From: Arthrinium phaeospermum
Lineage: Eukaryota > Ascomycota > Sordariomycetes > Amphisphaeriales > Apiosporaceae
Reading direction: 5' to 3'
Length of the DNA stretch: 64,000 bases
NCBI GenBank assembly: GCA_006503535.1
Contig: QYRS01000001.1
Span: 4,092,001-4,156,000 of the forward strand
Shown in pieces: positions 47,455-58,335 of this stretch. A model generated the notes under the pieces. That model was not told the origin of the DNA. It saw nothing but the letters and a program-made list of their open reading frames with translations, and searched no databases. A program made the position numbers and the translations under genes. How positions within the stretch are numbered: position 1 is the stretch's first letter; each line of letters begins with the position of its first letter.

Positions 47455-49250
47455 ATGCCGTCGTTTAAATCTCTTCTCGTGTGTTATGGCCTCCCGCTGC
47501 TGTCACAGTTGGCCGCTGGCTCACCGGTCGTGCCTCGATACTTTCAGAGAGGCTTGTTCTCGAGAGGAACTATATCAGCAACCACAGTCGAGGCAGAGCT
47601 GGGTCCCCAGCTCTCTGGTGGCTCTCTGGTCTTCGGGCCCGATAATCCCCAGTGGACCAACGCAACCTCGAGATTCGATACCCTTGTGCGTCCCGACGTT
47701 CAGGTCGTCGTAGAACCAGCAAGCGAGGCTGACGTATCGAAAATTGCAAGTTCCAACTTTGGATAAAGGCTCTGTCTGTAATAAGGGTTGCTAACCTCAG
47801 ACAACGCAGGTCGCATACTGCAATGAGAACAGCTTCGAGTTTCTGGTGAGAACCCGAGGTCATGGCGTCACGACTTCCTTGTCGGCCTTCTCGGGTATAC
47901 AGATCAATATGGACCAGCTCAACGGCGTGACCATCCATCCCGACGAAGGGACTGCTATAGTTCAAGGCGGAGCATTTGCGCGCAATCTTGTACCAACGCT
48001 GTGGGACGCGGGCTACGTTACAAGTAAGTATGTACTCCATGACATGAACTGGCCAGTGGTCACTGACGTTGATTTGGCTAGCCACCGGAGCCTCGTCATG
48101 TGTCGGTATTCTTGGTCCCGCCCTCGGTGGTGGCTACGGGCGCTACAGCGGACTCTATGGGTTGGCGATGGATGGCATATTGCATTACAATGTCGTTCTG
48201 GCAAACGGAACAGAGATGGGCGTGAACGAGACCAGCCATCCAGATCTCCTTTGGGCCCTCAAAGGGGCAGGCCATAACTTCGCCATTGTCACCAGTGTCG
48301 TCAAGAAGATCTACCCCAGAGAGATCGACACGTGGCACTTCCACAGCTACGTTTGGACACAGGACAAGTTGGAAACGGTATTTGACGCGCTCAACCGTTT
48401 CCATCGGAGCGACAATGGAACTACACCGCCCAAGATGGGTGTCAATTACGGGTCCATGACCATGAACACGTCCGTCAGCACGACCGAGGTAAGTGAGATC
48501 GTACATAACCCCCCTTCCATGACAGATGCTCATCGTCGCAGGCGGTACTCGAATGGAGCTTCTACTATGCCGGCCCAGCCGATGAAGCGGAAGAACTCTT
48601 GAAACCATTCAACGCCATTGGAGCTGTCGCAGAGGATGTGTTTGATGCTTCATACCCCCAAGTATCGACACTCACAGATGGCGATTGTTCTGGCGCTCCT
48701 ATCGCCCTTGCCAGTGTACTGACGCTCGAGTATAATGTCACGGCCGAGCGGGCTCTGTACGATCTTTTCGTTGCGAATGTGGCTCGCTATCCGGAGCTTG
48801 CAGCCACTGCTTACGCCTGGCACGAAGGGTACGCGACTGCTGGGTACCAAGCGGTGCCTTCCGACTCCACCGCATTTCCTCATCGTGAGGAGAACCACGT
48901 CATGTAAGTTGAGCAAAGCCCTGCAAGAGGACAGAGCTTTGACTTTTCTTACTACATTCACTGACACGAATCGATATAGGTTCTTCGCCACAGTGGTTCC
49001 GGACGGATCTGGGTTGTTAGATGCGGCAGAGACATGGGCCAAAGATTCAAGAGATATATGGAACCGTGGCCAGCCCGATCGTCTGCCAGCAACTTATGTC
49101 AACTACGTCGCCGGCCACGAATACGAAACACTCGACGAAATCTATGGATATGAGTCGTGGCGCTTGGAACGGCTGCGCGGCCTCAAGGCGGAATACGACC
49201 CACACAATCGTTTCCGGTTCTATGTTCCCATCGTTACTGACCAGTCATAG
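47455..49250 (+). CDS. Secreted FAD-linked oxidase, berberine-bridge-enzyme-like
   Basis: Five exons (47455-47745, 47810-48023, 48082-48488, 48542-48903, 48980-49250) give 514 residues. An N-terminal signal peptide (MPSFKSLLVCYGLPLLSQLA) is followed by the FAD_binding_4 domain. The VEPASEADVSKIVAYCNE, RTRGHGVTTS and GILGPALGGGYGRYSGLYGL blocks are clear. The His in RGHG and the Cys in GASSCVG sit where BBE enzymes attach FAD covalently. The C-terminal BBE segment (VNYVAGHEYETLDEIYG, RLKAEYDPHNRF-like) is present. Such enzymes oxidise phenols, alcohols or C-N/C-C bonds with oxygen. A tailoring role on a prenylated aromatic is inferred. Intron 1 (47746-47809) starts GCAAGT and is the only phase-correct choice. 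Confidence 0.93.
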
Positions 49251-49493
49251 ATCATGTTGGAATAGAAGAGCCAGTCCGGTACCTCTCCATTCATTTATAT
49301 AGACTTTAGTGATCAGCAATGGGACGAGATTCGAGATTCTGATTCCGTAGCATCGAGTCCACTAACGTAACCCACAGTCTAACGGAAAACTTCCTGAAAC
49401 CCTGTCCAGTGACGTATAAGTCAAATTAACCATAACGTGAGAATTCAAATGAAACCACTCATCGATAGGTGCTAGATCCATATCATGCCTCCC

Positions 49494-50543
49494 TCAATAC
49501 CCATACTTCCTCACCCAGAACTCAGCCAGAAGACCCGCAGTGACGGAGGCACCGACATACATACTCCCAGCACCAAACGCCCAAGCGCAGCTTTTAGGGT
49601 CTTCCAACTTGACCGTCCAAATCATCCAGGCTAGTAAGAAGCCAGCTCCACCACAAGAACTGGTGAAATAAACGTTTCCAAGCCCTGACAGCGCGCCTGC
49701 CATGGCCAGACAGTATATCTGTGCAGCAGCAGCAGCGTAAAGGGCTGGTTTCGTCCCCCGTCTCCCCAGTCGTACAGCTAGCCCCCTGACCCCGGCTTTC
49801 AAGTCGTCTTCGTAGTCTTGATGGGCATAAATGGTATCGAATATGACACACCAGATAGCCCCGGCGGCATAGAGATATGCAGTGGACTGAGCCGAGGGGG
49901 ACTCGACGATCCTGGCGACACGGGTTGAGAGAACCAGCGACGGGTCAAACAAGGGGGCCAGCGGGTCTTTTCCAAGGGCCGAGGCCGACAGGAATATACC
50001 ATAGGATAGTCCCAGGCCCAGTTCGACCTGGGGGAAGTTCGTGTAGCGTTTGAGGAATGGATAGAGGAAGAAGAGTATCCCCTTTACGACGCCGTGCATC
50101 AATGTCGAAGGGCCCGCGGGATACACAATGGCAACACAAGCGGCGCTCAGAGCGGCGGCGAACGAGAGCGCCTGGTACGTAGTGACGGCACCGCGCGGGA
50201 TGGGTCGGACTCGGCACCGAGCCACCTGGCGGTCGAGGTCCTGATCCACTATGTCGTTCCACGTACAGCAGATGCCACGGAAGACGACAAGCCATATGGC
50301 CAAATATGCTGCGAGGGCCACAGTGGATACGACGCCCATATCGCTCGAGAACGGCTCGGTATTCAAGGCGAAACCGAGCCCGATCAAATAGTGCCAATAG
50401 CCAGCCCAGAAACCCGCCTGCCGGTCGAGACGCATGAGTTCGGCGTATGGAACCCAGGCATCCGGTAGGAAGCGAAAAATACCGTGGCTTGGCTTCTTGT
50501 AGCCTATGTCCGCCGTAGACACGGACTTTGGGCTGATGGCCAT
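49494..50543 (-). CDS. UbiA-family aromatic prenyltransferase
   Basis: Single exon, 349 residues from MAISPKSV; an in-frame ATG at 50693 would add 50 residues without obvious function. It is an integral membrane protein with about eight or nine hydrophobic helices. The first Asp-rich motif N96-D-I-V-D-Q-D-L-D104 follows CCTWND. A conserved RVRPIPRGAV block comes next, and the second Asp motif is in FDTIYAHQDYEDD. It transfers a prenyl group (often farnesyl in fungal pathways) to an aromatic acceptor using Mg2+. No mitochondrial presequence is evident and the neighbours are tailoring enzymes. I infer a specialised-metabolism enzyme and not the ubiquinone enzyme Coq2. It diverges from the P450 over 0.77 kb. 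Confidence 0.94.
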   Translation of the reverse strand: MAISPKSVSTADIGYKKPSHGIFRFLPDAWVPYAELMRLDRQAGFWAGYWHYLIGLGFALNTEPFSSDMGVVSTVALAAYLAIWLVVFRGICCTWNDIVDQDLDRQVARCRVRPIPRGAVTTYQALSFAAALSAACVAIVYPAGPSTLMHGVVKGILFFLYPFLKRYTNFPQVELGLGLSYGIFLSASALGKDPLAPLFDPSLVLSTRVARIVESPSAQSTAYLYAAGAIWCVIFDTIYAHQDYEDDLKAGVRGLAVRLGRRGTKPALYAAAAAQIYCLAMAGALSGLGNVYFTSSCGGAGFLLAWMIWTVKLEDPKSCAWAFGAGSMYVGASVTAGLLAEFWVRKYGY

Positions 50544-51311
50544 GTTTGCGTATGATTGCTGGCGGTTACGAGGAAAAGGGGAAATGACGACGTGCCACTC
50601 GGACGATTTGAATGTATGAGAGAAGCACTCCCGCTGGGAAAAAGTAAACTGGGTCAGATATATTTCAAAGGATTTAGTTTTGGTCACATCCATCTGTTTC
50701 GGTTGATAATCCGTTTATATATCTTTGATATATACTAACGAATTTGACAAATCAGCTTTGATCACTTATAATCCATCTCAGGATGGTTACCAGCGTGATC
50801 ATCTACCAACACCGGGATGTGCATGGAACCAGTAGAGCGAAGCCTACCTGGCTATGCTGACGGAGCGCTACTGCGCGTAATGGTAGATGACGGACGAGTA
50901 AGAAAGCCTCAATGTTCGGAATGGGGGTCATCGAGCCCGAGTTCAATGCAGAGTCCGGCATGCATGAGTTCCCATATGGCCAATTCCGATTCGGACGAGC
51001 CAAAAAGGGAGTCGGGAATCTACTTTCGCGCTTTAGCCTGGGGATGCCTTGAATTGCGAGATTGGAATACTCACACAAGAGTGCTTGTATACGTACCTGT
51101 CAATGTCCAGAAGTGAATACCCGTAGAACACATCTAATGGCTTCTCAACCTTTCCTTGGGTGATTCATTTGAAAGGTTTGTCCGTCTCTTATCAACCTGT
51201 ATAGCGGTCTTTAAACGATTATCGAATATTTTCTTTGGTACGCCACAAAGCATTGCAAACACCAGAGTTCCTTCTTCTTTCCCCAGCGGCCCCCCAACAC
51301 ATTGTCGTAAC
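50544..51311. other. Shared promoter region prenyltransferase / P450
   Basis: Holds the TCCGATTCGGA palindrome at 50985-50995. No gene is seen. Confidence 0.45.
50985..50995. promoter_or_regulatory. Candidate zinc-cluster regulator site (TCCGA-T-TCGGA)
   Basis: Perfect 5-bp inverted arms containing CCG/CGG half-sites around one base. It lies between the divergent prenyltransferase and P450 genes. Zn2Cys6 factors typically bind paired CGG triplets. Whether the cluster regulator uses this site is inference. Confidence 0.3.
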
Positions 51312-52827
51312 ATGTACCCAATTGGGATTTCGTATGATTCCCTTCTATACCTCATCTTCATACTATGTGGTAGTTGCGCGGTCCTAGTTCAATACTTGAG
51401 CCCCATCGACTCCAAATGGACATTCTCCTCAAAGAGATGGAAAATGCCACCAGGCCCATCAGGGCTACCAGTGTTGGGGAATTTGCTTCAGCCTCTTTTA
51501 GCACGGCGTGGTGGGCTCGTTGGGATGACGGAATGGGTAAGTATGAAGCACGTCGAGCGAGCACAAGAACGCACGCTGATTCGTCCCGATAGCTCGCCTC
51601 GTTGGCATCGTATGGTGAGATGGTGACGCTGCACATGGGATCCCAGACATGGATCCTGCTCAATTCCGACCGTGTCGTCTCGGAGCTGATAGCCAAGCGC
51701 GGGAAAATCACCAACGAGCGGCCTCATATGCCGGTTGCGAGCGATCTGGTGAGCAACGGAAAACGCACCGTGCTAAGACGGGAGGAGGAATGGCGCGAGG
51801 GCCGCCGCGTGATGCATCACTTGCTCAGCGGCTCCAACCTCCAGGTATACGCCGCCATGCAAGAGCTCGAGAGCGCGGACATGCTGCGCCGATATCTCCG
51901 CGAGCCGGACCAGTGGTATGCTCACAATTTCCGCTACGCCACGTCGGTGCTCTACAGGCTCGTCATGGGATACCCCTGAACAAGACCAAGGAGCAGCTCG
52001 ACGAGTATCAGCGGGTAACCATCGAGTTCGTCGCGTCCACCCTCCGGAGCTTCGTGGACTTTTTCCCTTCGCTCAGCAAACTTCCCATTCCTCTTCAGCC
52101 CTGGCGGCGGCATTGGTCACAGATGGGCGCCTTCCATCGCCGCGTCTTCCAGGACTGGTGGAGACCGGTCAAAGCCGCCGTGGACGATGGCTCCGCACCG
52201 CCCTCCTTCACTCGAGACGTTCTTCTTCATCCGGATATGAGGTACGCCGGCGACGACGAAGAGGCCATGTATCTGGCCACGTCTGTCATGGCGGCTGGTG
52301 GTGACAACACGCGCATGACGATCAACACCTTCTTGATGGCCATGGTCACGAGACCCGAAGTCCAGTCGCGCGCACGTGCGGAAGTCGACCGAGTGTGCAC
52401 CGATGGTCCGTCCCTCAGGCTCCCCCGGATGTCCGATATGCCGGAAATGCCCTACGTCGCATCCATGGTCAAGGAAGTCTTGCGCTGGCGACCGACTGTG
52501 CCGCTGCTCCCACCCCACCAGCTCACCGAAGACACCGAGTTTGATGGGCATGTCATTCCTGCCGGCACGAGCTTTCTGATCAACGCGATTGCGCTCGGTG
52601 GGGAGTTCGAAAACGGCCACGAGTTCCAGCCCGAGAGATGGATACCATCTTCGGAAAACAATAGAACCACGGCCAACTTTTGGGGGTTTGGGGGCGGTCG
52701 CCGAATCTGCGTAGGGTGGAAAGTGGCCGAGCAAGCTTTGTTCATTGCATTCGCCCGCTTGCTTTATTGCTTCGAGATGAGCACGGTTGGTTTCCCACCC
52801 GGCATTGCCCCTTTCAACCTATTTTGA
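51312..52827 (+). CDS. Cytochrome P450, interrupted by a one-base frameshift
   Basis: Exon 1 is 51312-51536 and exon 2 starts at 51593 (56-nt intron, GTAAGT / GATAG). The reading frame runs to TGA at 51977-51979 after VMGYP and resumes one base back from 51976 as LNKTKEQLDEYQ to the stop at 52827. The whole is about 486 residues. It has an N-terminal membrane anchor, the proline hinge MPPGPSGLPVLGN and the I-helix AAGGDNTRM. K-helix E-x-x-R is in KEVLRWRP, and the heme loop FGGGRRICVGW has the Cys ligand. All landmarks are intact on both sides of the break, in a CCCC run. No intron can bridge it. Either one C is missing from the assembly or the gene is recently disabled. The family resembles O-methylsterigmatocystin-oxidoreductase-like fungal P450s of secondary metabolism. 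Confidence 0.88.
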
Positions 52828-53809
52828 CTACATATCGAACAACTCTAACAAGTGACATGCTTAGACCGGACCCATCGACGACCAGAAACTCAACCATCAA
52901 ACTGTGGCCAACCCTTTTCCTGTCACAATGACGAGTCGAGGTTCTGCCCATGAGGCACTCATTGAGCAAGAAGCATCAAAACTCGAATCTTCATTCTCTA
53001 CATTTGATCCGTCGCCCAAATAGGCCCGAGTGAGGGCGAGAACCAGCACACCACTAATTGCATTGGAATATGGTGGACGTGACGGCTAAGCCGTAGATTT
53101 CGACTTGGTTGGGCCAAGCACAAAGTGGCGTATTATGACTAACATTGTAGGTACATACTTGCAGTTATCGATTAACAGTTCGTTTTTGAAATAAAAACAT
53201 GTCCAAAGAGTCGGTGAAGCTCTTTCCTCATGGTTTTTACGGCCTGCATATCTTGGGGATTGCATGTGCACGCGTGATCAATTCTGCCTGCGTGACTATT
53301 TTCTTTTGGCCATGGTTTCTGTTGCTGTCTCTCGGCCTCTTCACTACATTACTGCCACGAGTGTACTATCCCTTACAGTCTCTTTTCGCGGACATATAGC
53401 TCCTGGTTCGTGATCGTCTCGCAAGCAACCAATGAACGCATGCTTTTGCTCACTTTAGCTTGTGTGTGACTACAAGCTTGGCCTCCACCCTCTGCCTTCC
53501 CCGGGCGGCATTGCGTGACCCAAGGCCGGAAATATTCGTAAACGAACATGTGCATAAAGTGTGCCACCGAAATTCAAGGGGGGAAAGCCGAGCGCTTGAT
53601 GCTTACCAACACGTCAGCGGGTGTTTTCTATAAACAGTATTCCCGAGTGCCAAGGCGCTGCATACCCCCTGACTGCCCGTTATTGTCTTACTTGCACTGC
53701 AGACCAATCCGATCGGGATCAGCCAGTGTTCTGGCCAATACGGCTGAGCCGTTCAAGCCAATACGAGGAGCATATACAGTAAAGACGTGGCTTACCATGT
53801 ATTTATGCG
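52828..53809. other. Intergenic, one hydrophobic 66-codon frame
   Basis: The plus-strand frame 53199-53399 starts with ATG and is strongly hydrophobic (for example VTIFFWPWFLLLSLGLF). It has no known family and could be chance or a remnant. Nothing else is seen. Confidence 0.35.
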
Positions 53810-54755
53810 ATGGAATCGATCCCTCGAATCAACTCGCGTCCCACGAAACCATCCCCTGATAGTCTTTTGAAGTTATCCAACGAAATGGTGCGGGCGTGGC
53901 AGCAATGGCTCTCACCGAGACCCAAGCAACGCACTCAAACTAATACTCAAACGTCTTTTCCTTACCTGGGCGATGCCGTTCTGTACGAGCCATACACACG
54001 GCCCGACGGTCATTCGCTGATAAGGGAGACGCATCGTATCGAGGATCCGCAAGTAAAGGCCGGACTGTCTGGACCGCCACTGTAGGTAAACCATCACAGA
54101 TGGACATACCAACGAGACGGAACTAATGGAATGATTTTACAGGCATATACATCGTAAACAGAACGAATTCTTTCGCGTCGAGCAGGGTGTTTTGGGAGCA
54201 GTCAAGGACGGCGTAGAGCATGTCGTTACCAAGGAGGATGGTGTCTTATCCATACCCGCCGGTACACGGTAAGCCAAGCTTTCAAAGTCATGGTCCCAAT
54301 CGTCTTGCAAAGCGCCGGGACTGACTCACCTGCCGCCTATTCGACTTACAGTCATCGGTTTTGGTGCCACAAATCAGCCAAAGAGTCTCTCATCTTCACC
54401 ATCTGGCTGGATCCAGTCAGCGATTCCAACTTCATCTTGGATGTCAACGTCCTCCGTAACTCTACGAGCTACCTCGACGATTGCCAAAAGTCTGGATTGA
54501 AACCTTCACCTTTCCAGCTCATCTTATTCTTCGAACACGCTTCTTCCCTTGCATGCCCGCCTTTTCTGAATTGGATGCCAATCTGGCTGCTCGCCTCGGT
54601 ACACCACCTGCTTGCCTGGATCGCAGAAGTAGTACTAGGGTAAGCAACTGGCCATTTCAAGACTAAAAGCATGATACTCTCTAATTGATGAATTTGTCTA
54701 ACTGTTCAACCACAGGTACGAAAGGTCTTACCCAGAGTACACCGAACAGTGTTGA
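53810..54755 (+). CDS. Cupin-domain protein with hydrophobic C-terminus
   Basis: Four exons (53810-54081, 54143-54268, 54352-54639, 54716-54755) give 241 residues. A cupin barrel spans about residues 45-150. Motif 1 is GPPLHIHRKQNEFFRV (two His and a Glu as metal ligands) and motif 2 is IPAGTRHRFWCHKSA. The last 70 residues contain a hydrophobic stretch (FLNWMPIWLLASVHHLLAWI) that may anchor it to a membrane. It ends YERSYPEYTEQC. Similar small cupins occur in fungal metabolite clusters as isomerases, cyclases or oxygenases, but no reaction can be assigned. The exons join in correct phase, with GTAGGT or GTAAGC donors. It converges with the FAD monooxygenase. Confidence 0.87.
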
Positions 54756-54897
54756 GACCGTAGCGGAGTAACGCAAGTTAGGACTGGCTTCAGAGGATGG
54801 GCTTTTGTAGCTCGATAGGATCAACTCAAACTTTTTTTCAAGCTCCTCGTTCAATTCACCCTTGACACGTCGGCTCGGGTGGGAGTACTGTACTATA

Positions 54898-56288
54898 TTA
54901 AGGGTTGGGGTTTGTACTTGGTTCGTTGACAAATCTTTCCCACGCCTCTCGACCCCTTGCTTCTGCATCGTATTCCCAGAGCCACTTGAATAGCTTGGCT
55001 TCTGAGCCGCCACGAAGTCTCGCATCCCGTTCCATCTGGCCTGGACCGTCGGCAAGAGCAAAAGAAGCCTTTTGCTCCAAGGTGCGTCGTCTGACCTCGG
55101 AAGCTCTGGGTTTACGAACCTCTTCAAAGACTCTGAGGGCATCCGGGATTTGGCCATGCCCCAGGGACTGGCTGAATATCCCTCCCAGAACTCCTGCATC
55201 CTCAAAGGCTTGCGCAGCGCCTTGGGCCCTAACAGGGGTCAACGAGTGTCATCATCTTGAGTAGACTTCACTTACAAGCATGGCAGAATCGCATGGGCCG
55301 CGTCGCCAATCAAAAGGAATCGTCCACTTTTGTGTCGCCATTCGGATAGCTCGTGGATCTGGAACAGGGTCCATTTTGTGCAAACCGATCCTGGGGTCGT
55401 GATGAGCTCCTGGAGCAGGGGGTCCCAGTTGTGGATCCTGCTCTTGAACTCTTCCGGGTCTGATCGTTGTGGCCCCGGGACAGCCTTGCCGCCGCCAGAA
55501 TCCTCTGCATAGATGAGGACTATATTGAGCAGGTCGTCCTGGATGGGGTACATGACTACATGTCCACCTGGTCCTGCCCAGAAATTGATGTTGTATCTGC
55601 TCTTCAGATCCCAAGCTGGGTGCTCTTCATTGATCCCCCCTGTAGGAACGGCTATCCGGTAAACAACGTCGCCGGGGTTGTAAGGAGGGTCGGCATAGCC
55701 CAAAAGACTGGCCCTACAACGTGACCTCTCTCCGTCGGCACCTAGAATCATGTCCGCCTCGTGAATTTCTCCGGTCGATAGCCGTAAAGAGGGCTTGTTG
55801 AAATCGACCTCGATGACGTCCATGCCTAGTCGTATGTCGATTTTGTGCTTCTTGGCTCCGGATAGCAACGCTCGAAGGAGGTCAGCACGATGGATTACAA
55901 TGTAGGGGGCCTGGTCCGTGACCAAACGCTCATCGGTTACCGGCGGAGAGTGTGCCAGCACATCTCCTCGATAGGATCGCACAGTCGCCGCTTCCGGTCG
56001 ATGAGCATGTTTGAGAACCTCATCGAGAATACCCCAGCGATGGAGCAGGCGCGTGGCATTGGGAGACAGCTGTATGCCGGCGCCGATCTGTTCGCCTCCT
56101 GTTAATATAATATGCCATGAATCATTGATCAAGGACTAAAACTTTACTTCTTGTAGTTCAGGACTGCGCTCAAACACTGTCACTTGGTGGCCTGCTTCAG
56201 CAAGGGCCAATGCAGAGGCCATGCCACCAAGACCACACCCCACGATCAGCACCGAAAAAACCGGCCGCGGACGATTAGGAGAAGACAT
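54898..56288 (-). CDS. FAD-dependent aromatic monooxygenase (salicylate hydroxylase-like)
   Basis: Exons 56288-56148, 56087-55276 and 55228-54898 give 427 residues, a normal length. The FAD-binding GxGxxG is in VLIVGCGLGGMASALALAEA, and the junction reads ELQE then IGAGIQLSPNATRLL. The DG motif is MILGADGERSRCRA and the GD motif is FLLIGDAAHAILP followed by AQGAAQAFEDA. This class A flavoprotein uses NAD(P)H and oxygen to hydroxylate, decarboxylate or epoxidise. In meroterpenoid pathways related enzymes epoxidise the prenyl chain, in others they hydroxylate the aromatic ring. Both fit here. Intron 1 uses the acceptor GAACAG at 56088, not the nearer TTAACAG, because only that restores the frame. 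Confidence 0.93.
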
Positions 56289-57297
56289 GTTGGAAATGGT
56301 GGTACTGTATTCAAGGATTTCTTCGGTCGTTTGAAATGTTTCGAATGAGGCACTCAGAACGACCACGTCCTTCACACTGAAAGCCCACTCAACTTTTACA
56401 CGGAAATGCCCCTTTTCCTGGGCTCGATACAGCGGCCGCATCTCGGCTCGACAGAGCCGCTTACACTTACACTGACTTGAATTGATCGCCCGGAGACGAC
56501 AAACAATCCGATACTTACCGGGATACCCACAGCACGGTCTAGAACCTCCATTGGCTGTCAATGGGCTCTACCATTAGTTGGCCTGTTTACGACAATTCTG
56601 GAAAAGGCCGTTTCCGAGAGGGGTTCGGAGATCGAACGCTTACGGTCGCGCCGCACGGCTCGGGAACGCCATGTTTTCGGAAATGTCCCGATCCAGGATA
56701 GACCGCAGTAAGAAAAAGAAAAGCCCGTTGCATGCGTGATAACTATCCTGATTCCTGCTTACTTGCCATCATGGTTTTCCTATTCGTTCAACACCATGAC
56801 CACGCTGAACTGACTGGAGAGGGATTCGATGCAACTCCATGGAAGAGGGTGTGAAGGGACCAATGCATGCAAAAGTTGCTGAACGATCCGCGCTTCCGGG
56901 GTCAAGTCGCTGCTGCCGTCTGGGTCGATCAACAAACATGCCCACTCCTACTGCGTGTAGACACGGTCTTACTGCAGCCTGACTCTCCAACAAAAGCAAC
57001 ATTTCTCAAGGTCAGCGACACTGGATGAGCAGGCTCTCGCCGATTGGGGTTTGCCCCATTCCTCGTTATCGAAAAAAGCGAGATTGGCTGACGTGCCCCG
57101 CGAAGAAGAAGAAGGATCGCAAGGTCAGGGTCGGCCCAGCCTCGTTTAGAAGCGGCCACGGACATCACGGGTCCCGCTCATTCAAAGTCATAGAAGCGGA
57201 AGTCTCATTATCGATACGTCAGGTAAGTCAATCCCGATTACCCCCGGCCACAGTCGGTTTCATGAAACACGGTGCTCCGAGACGATATATCAAATGC
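56289..57297. other. Intergenic between FAD monooxygenase and regulator
   Basis: Monooxygenase promoter side plus the 3' region of the regulator. It holds the CGGCTC/GAGCCG inverted repeat at 56444-56459. No gene is seen. Confidence 0.45.
56444..56459. promoter_or_regulatory. Inverted repeat CGGCTC-N4-GAGCCG upstream of the FAD monooxygenase
   Basis: Perfect 6-bp arms, 156 bp upstream of the monooxygenase ATG. The outer CGG...CCG arrangement (10-base spacer) fits binding by a zinc-cluster dimer. The link to the local regulator is inferred. Confidence 0.35.
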
Positions 57298-58335
57298 TCA
57301 TAATACATCTAGGCTTGTGGCTACGAGCTCGATACAGGCAGCAAGGCGGCGTGAGAGCGCTTCCGAGTTCAACGATATATCCTGCAGGCCCTTCAGCAGA
57401 GCTTGTAGACGAACTAGCTGCATGCGCACCAAGGTTCGAACGAGTGCGACGTACTCCTCCGTGTCCAACTGATAGTCACCCGGACTTAGAGTTATGGTGG
57501 GCAAGGGATATATAGTCCTCTTCGTGGCGAGAATGACAAGGTGCGAAAGATGTGCCAGCTTATCCAGCAGGATGGCCAGAGCCATGACGTTCTCAACACG
57601 TCCTGTGCATGACAAGCAGACGGTCATATTCCTGCCAAGACCGAGCGCCTCTTTTTGTAAGTTAAGCAGGCTGGTAGGGGTTCTGTCCTGGACCATTTTC
57701 TCATGCTGCCCCGGCAGTCGATCCATCATCATCATAACGCCGTACAGACATTGGCAGTCAGCCGACGGGGTTTCGGACGGTACTGACCCAGCCCCAGCCC
57801 CAGACCCAGATCCTTTAGTCGCCGTGTCCACGACTACCACGCTTGATGCATGGCTATCGACCTGATACAATGTGTCGTCGTCGCACGGCACGGACAACGG
57901 CAGATTTATCGGCATGTCAAGCGGCGTGGCCATCGTCCAGGTAAAATCCTCGAAAGGCTTTGGGAGCTTGGCGAGCAAGTCATCTAGGGACGACCCATTA
58001 TCGCCAAGTTGGCTGTACTGCTCATCTGCGCTCAAAATTGAGGTTGATCGGGTCGATGTAGTAGTAACCGAGGCTCGAGATCCGGTGGAATCGACACTAT
58101 CCGACGAGGCCGGGGACAGCTTCTGCTTTTTGGCACCGTTGGCGTAACGACAGTCGTGACCTCGTGCCCGGCAATTCTGGCAACCGCTCGATTCTCCGCT
58201 GCATTTCACCTTCTTGTCCCGGCACCGGTCGCACGCTTTAGGGCAATTTGTTCTGCTGTTGATTAGATCGAATGAGTCTCCCTGTGCGGAAAAGGCAACA
58301 CTGTCGTCTTTCGACGACCTCCACGTGGCAAACAT
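57298..58335 (-). CDS. Zn2Cys6 transcription factor, AflR-like, probable cluster regulator
   Basis: Single exon, 345 residues. The binuclear cluster is at about residues 35-62: C-x2-C-x6-C-x6-C-x2-C-x6-C (ACDRCRDKKVKCSGESSGC then QNCRARGHDC). A Ser/Thr-rich linker follows. The C-terminal region (QCLYGVMMMMDRLP, LLNLQKEALGLGRNM, CTGRVENVMALAILLDKL) resembles the AflR-type activation and regulatory domain of pathway-specific factors. It is expected to act in the nucleus on CGG-containing sites in nearby promoters. Its central place in the cluster and divergence from a dehydrogenase gene support a local regulatory role. Cognate sites remain unproven. Confidence 0.92.
   Translation of the reverse strand: MFATWRSSKDDSVAFSAQGDSFDLINSRTNCPKACDRCRDKKVKCSGESSGCQNCRARGHDCRYANGAKKQKLSPASSDSVDSTGSRASVTTTSTRSTSILSADEQYSQLGDNGSSLDDLLAKLPKPFEDFTWTMATPLDMPINLPLSVPCDDDTLYQVDSHASSVVVVDTATKGSGSGAGAGSVPSETPSADCQCLYGVMMMMDRLPGQHEKMVQDRTPTSLLNLQKEALGLGRNMTVCLSCTGRVENVMALAILLDKLAHLSHLVILATKRTIYPLPTITLSPGDYQLDTEEYVALVRTLVRMQLVRLQALLKGLQDISLNSEALSRRLAACIELVATSLDVL

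Noticed and set aside
49494..50693. Prenyltransferase as mitochondrial Coq2 using the upstream ATG
   Set aside because: The 50-residue extension is not presequence-like (contains acidic and aromatic residues), and the neighbours are tailoring enzymes; not fully excluded.
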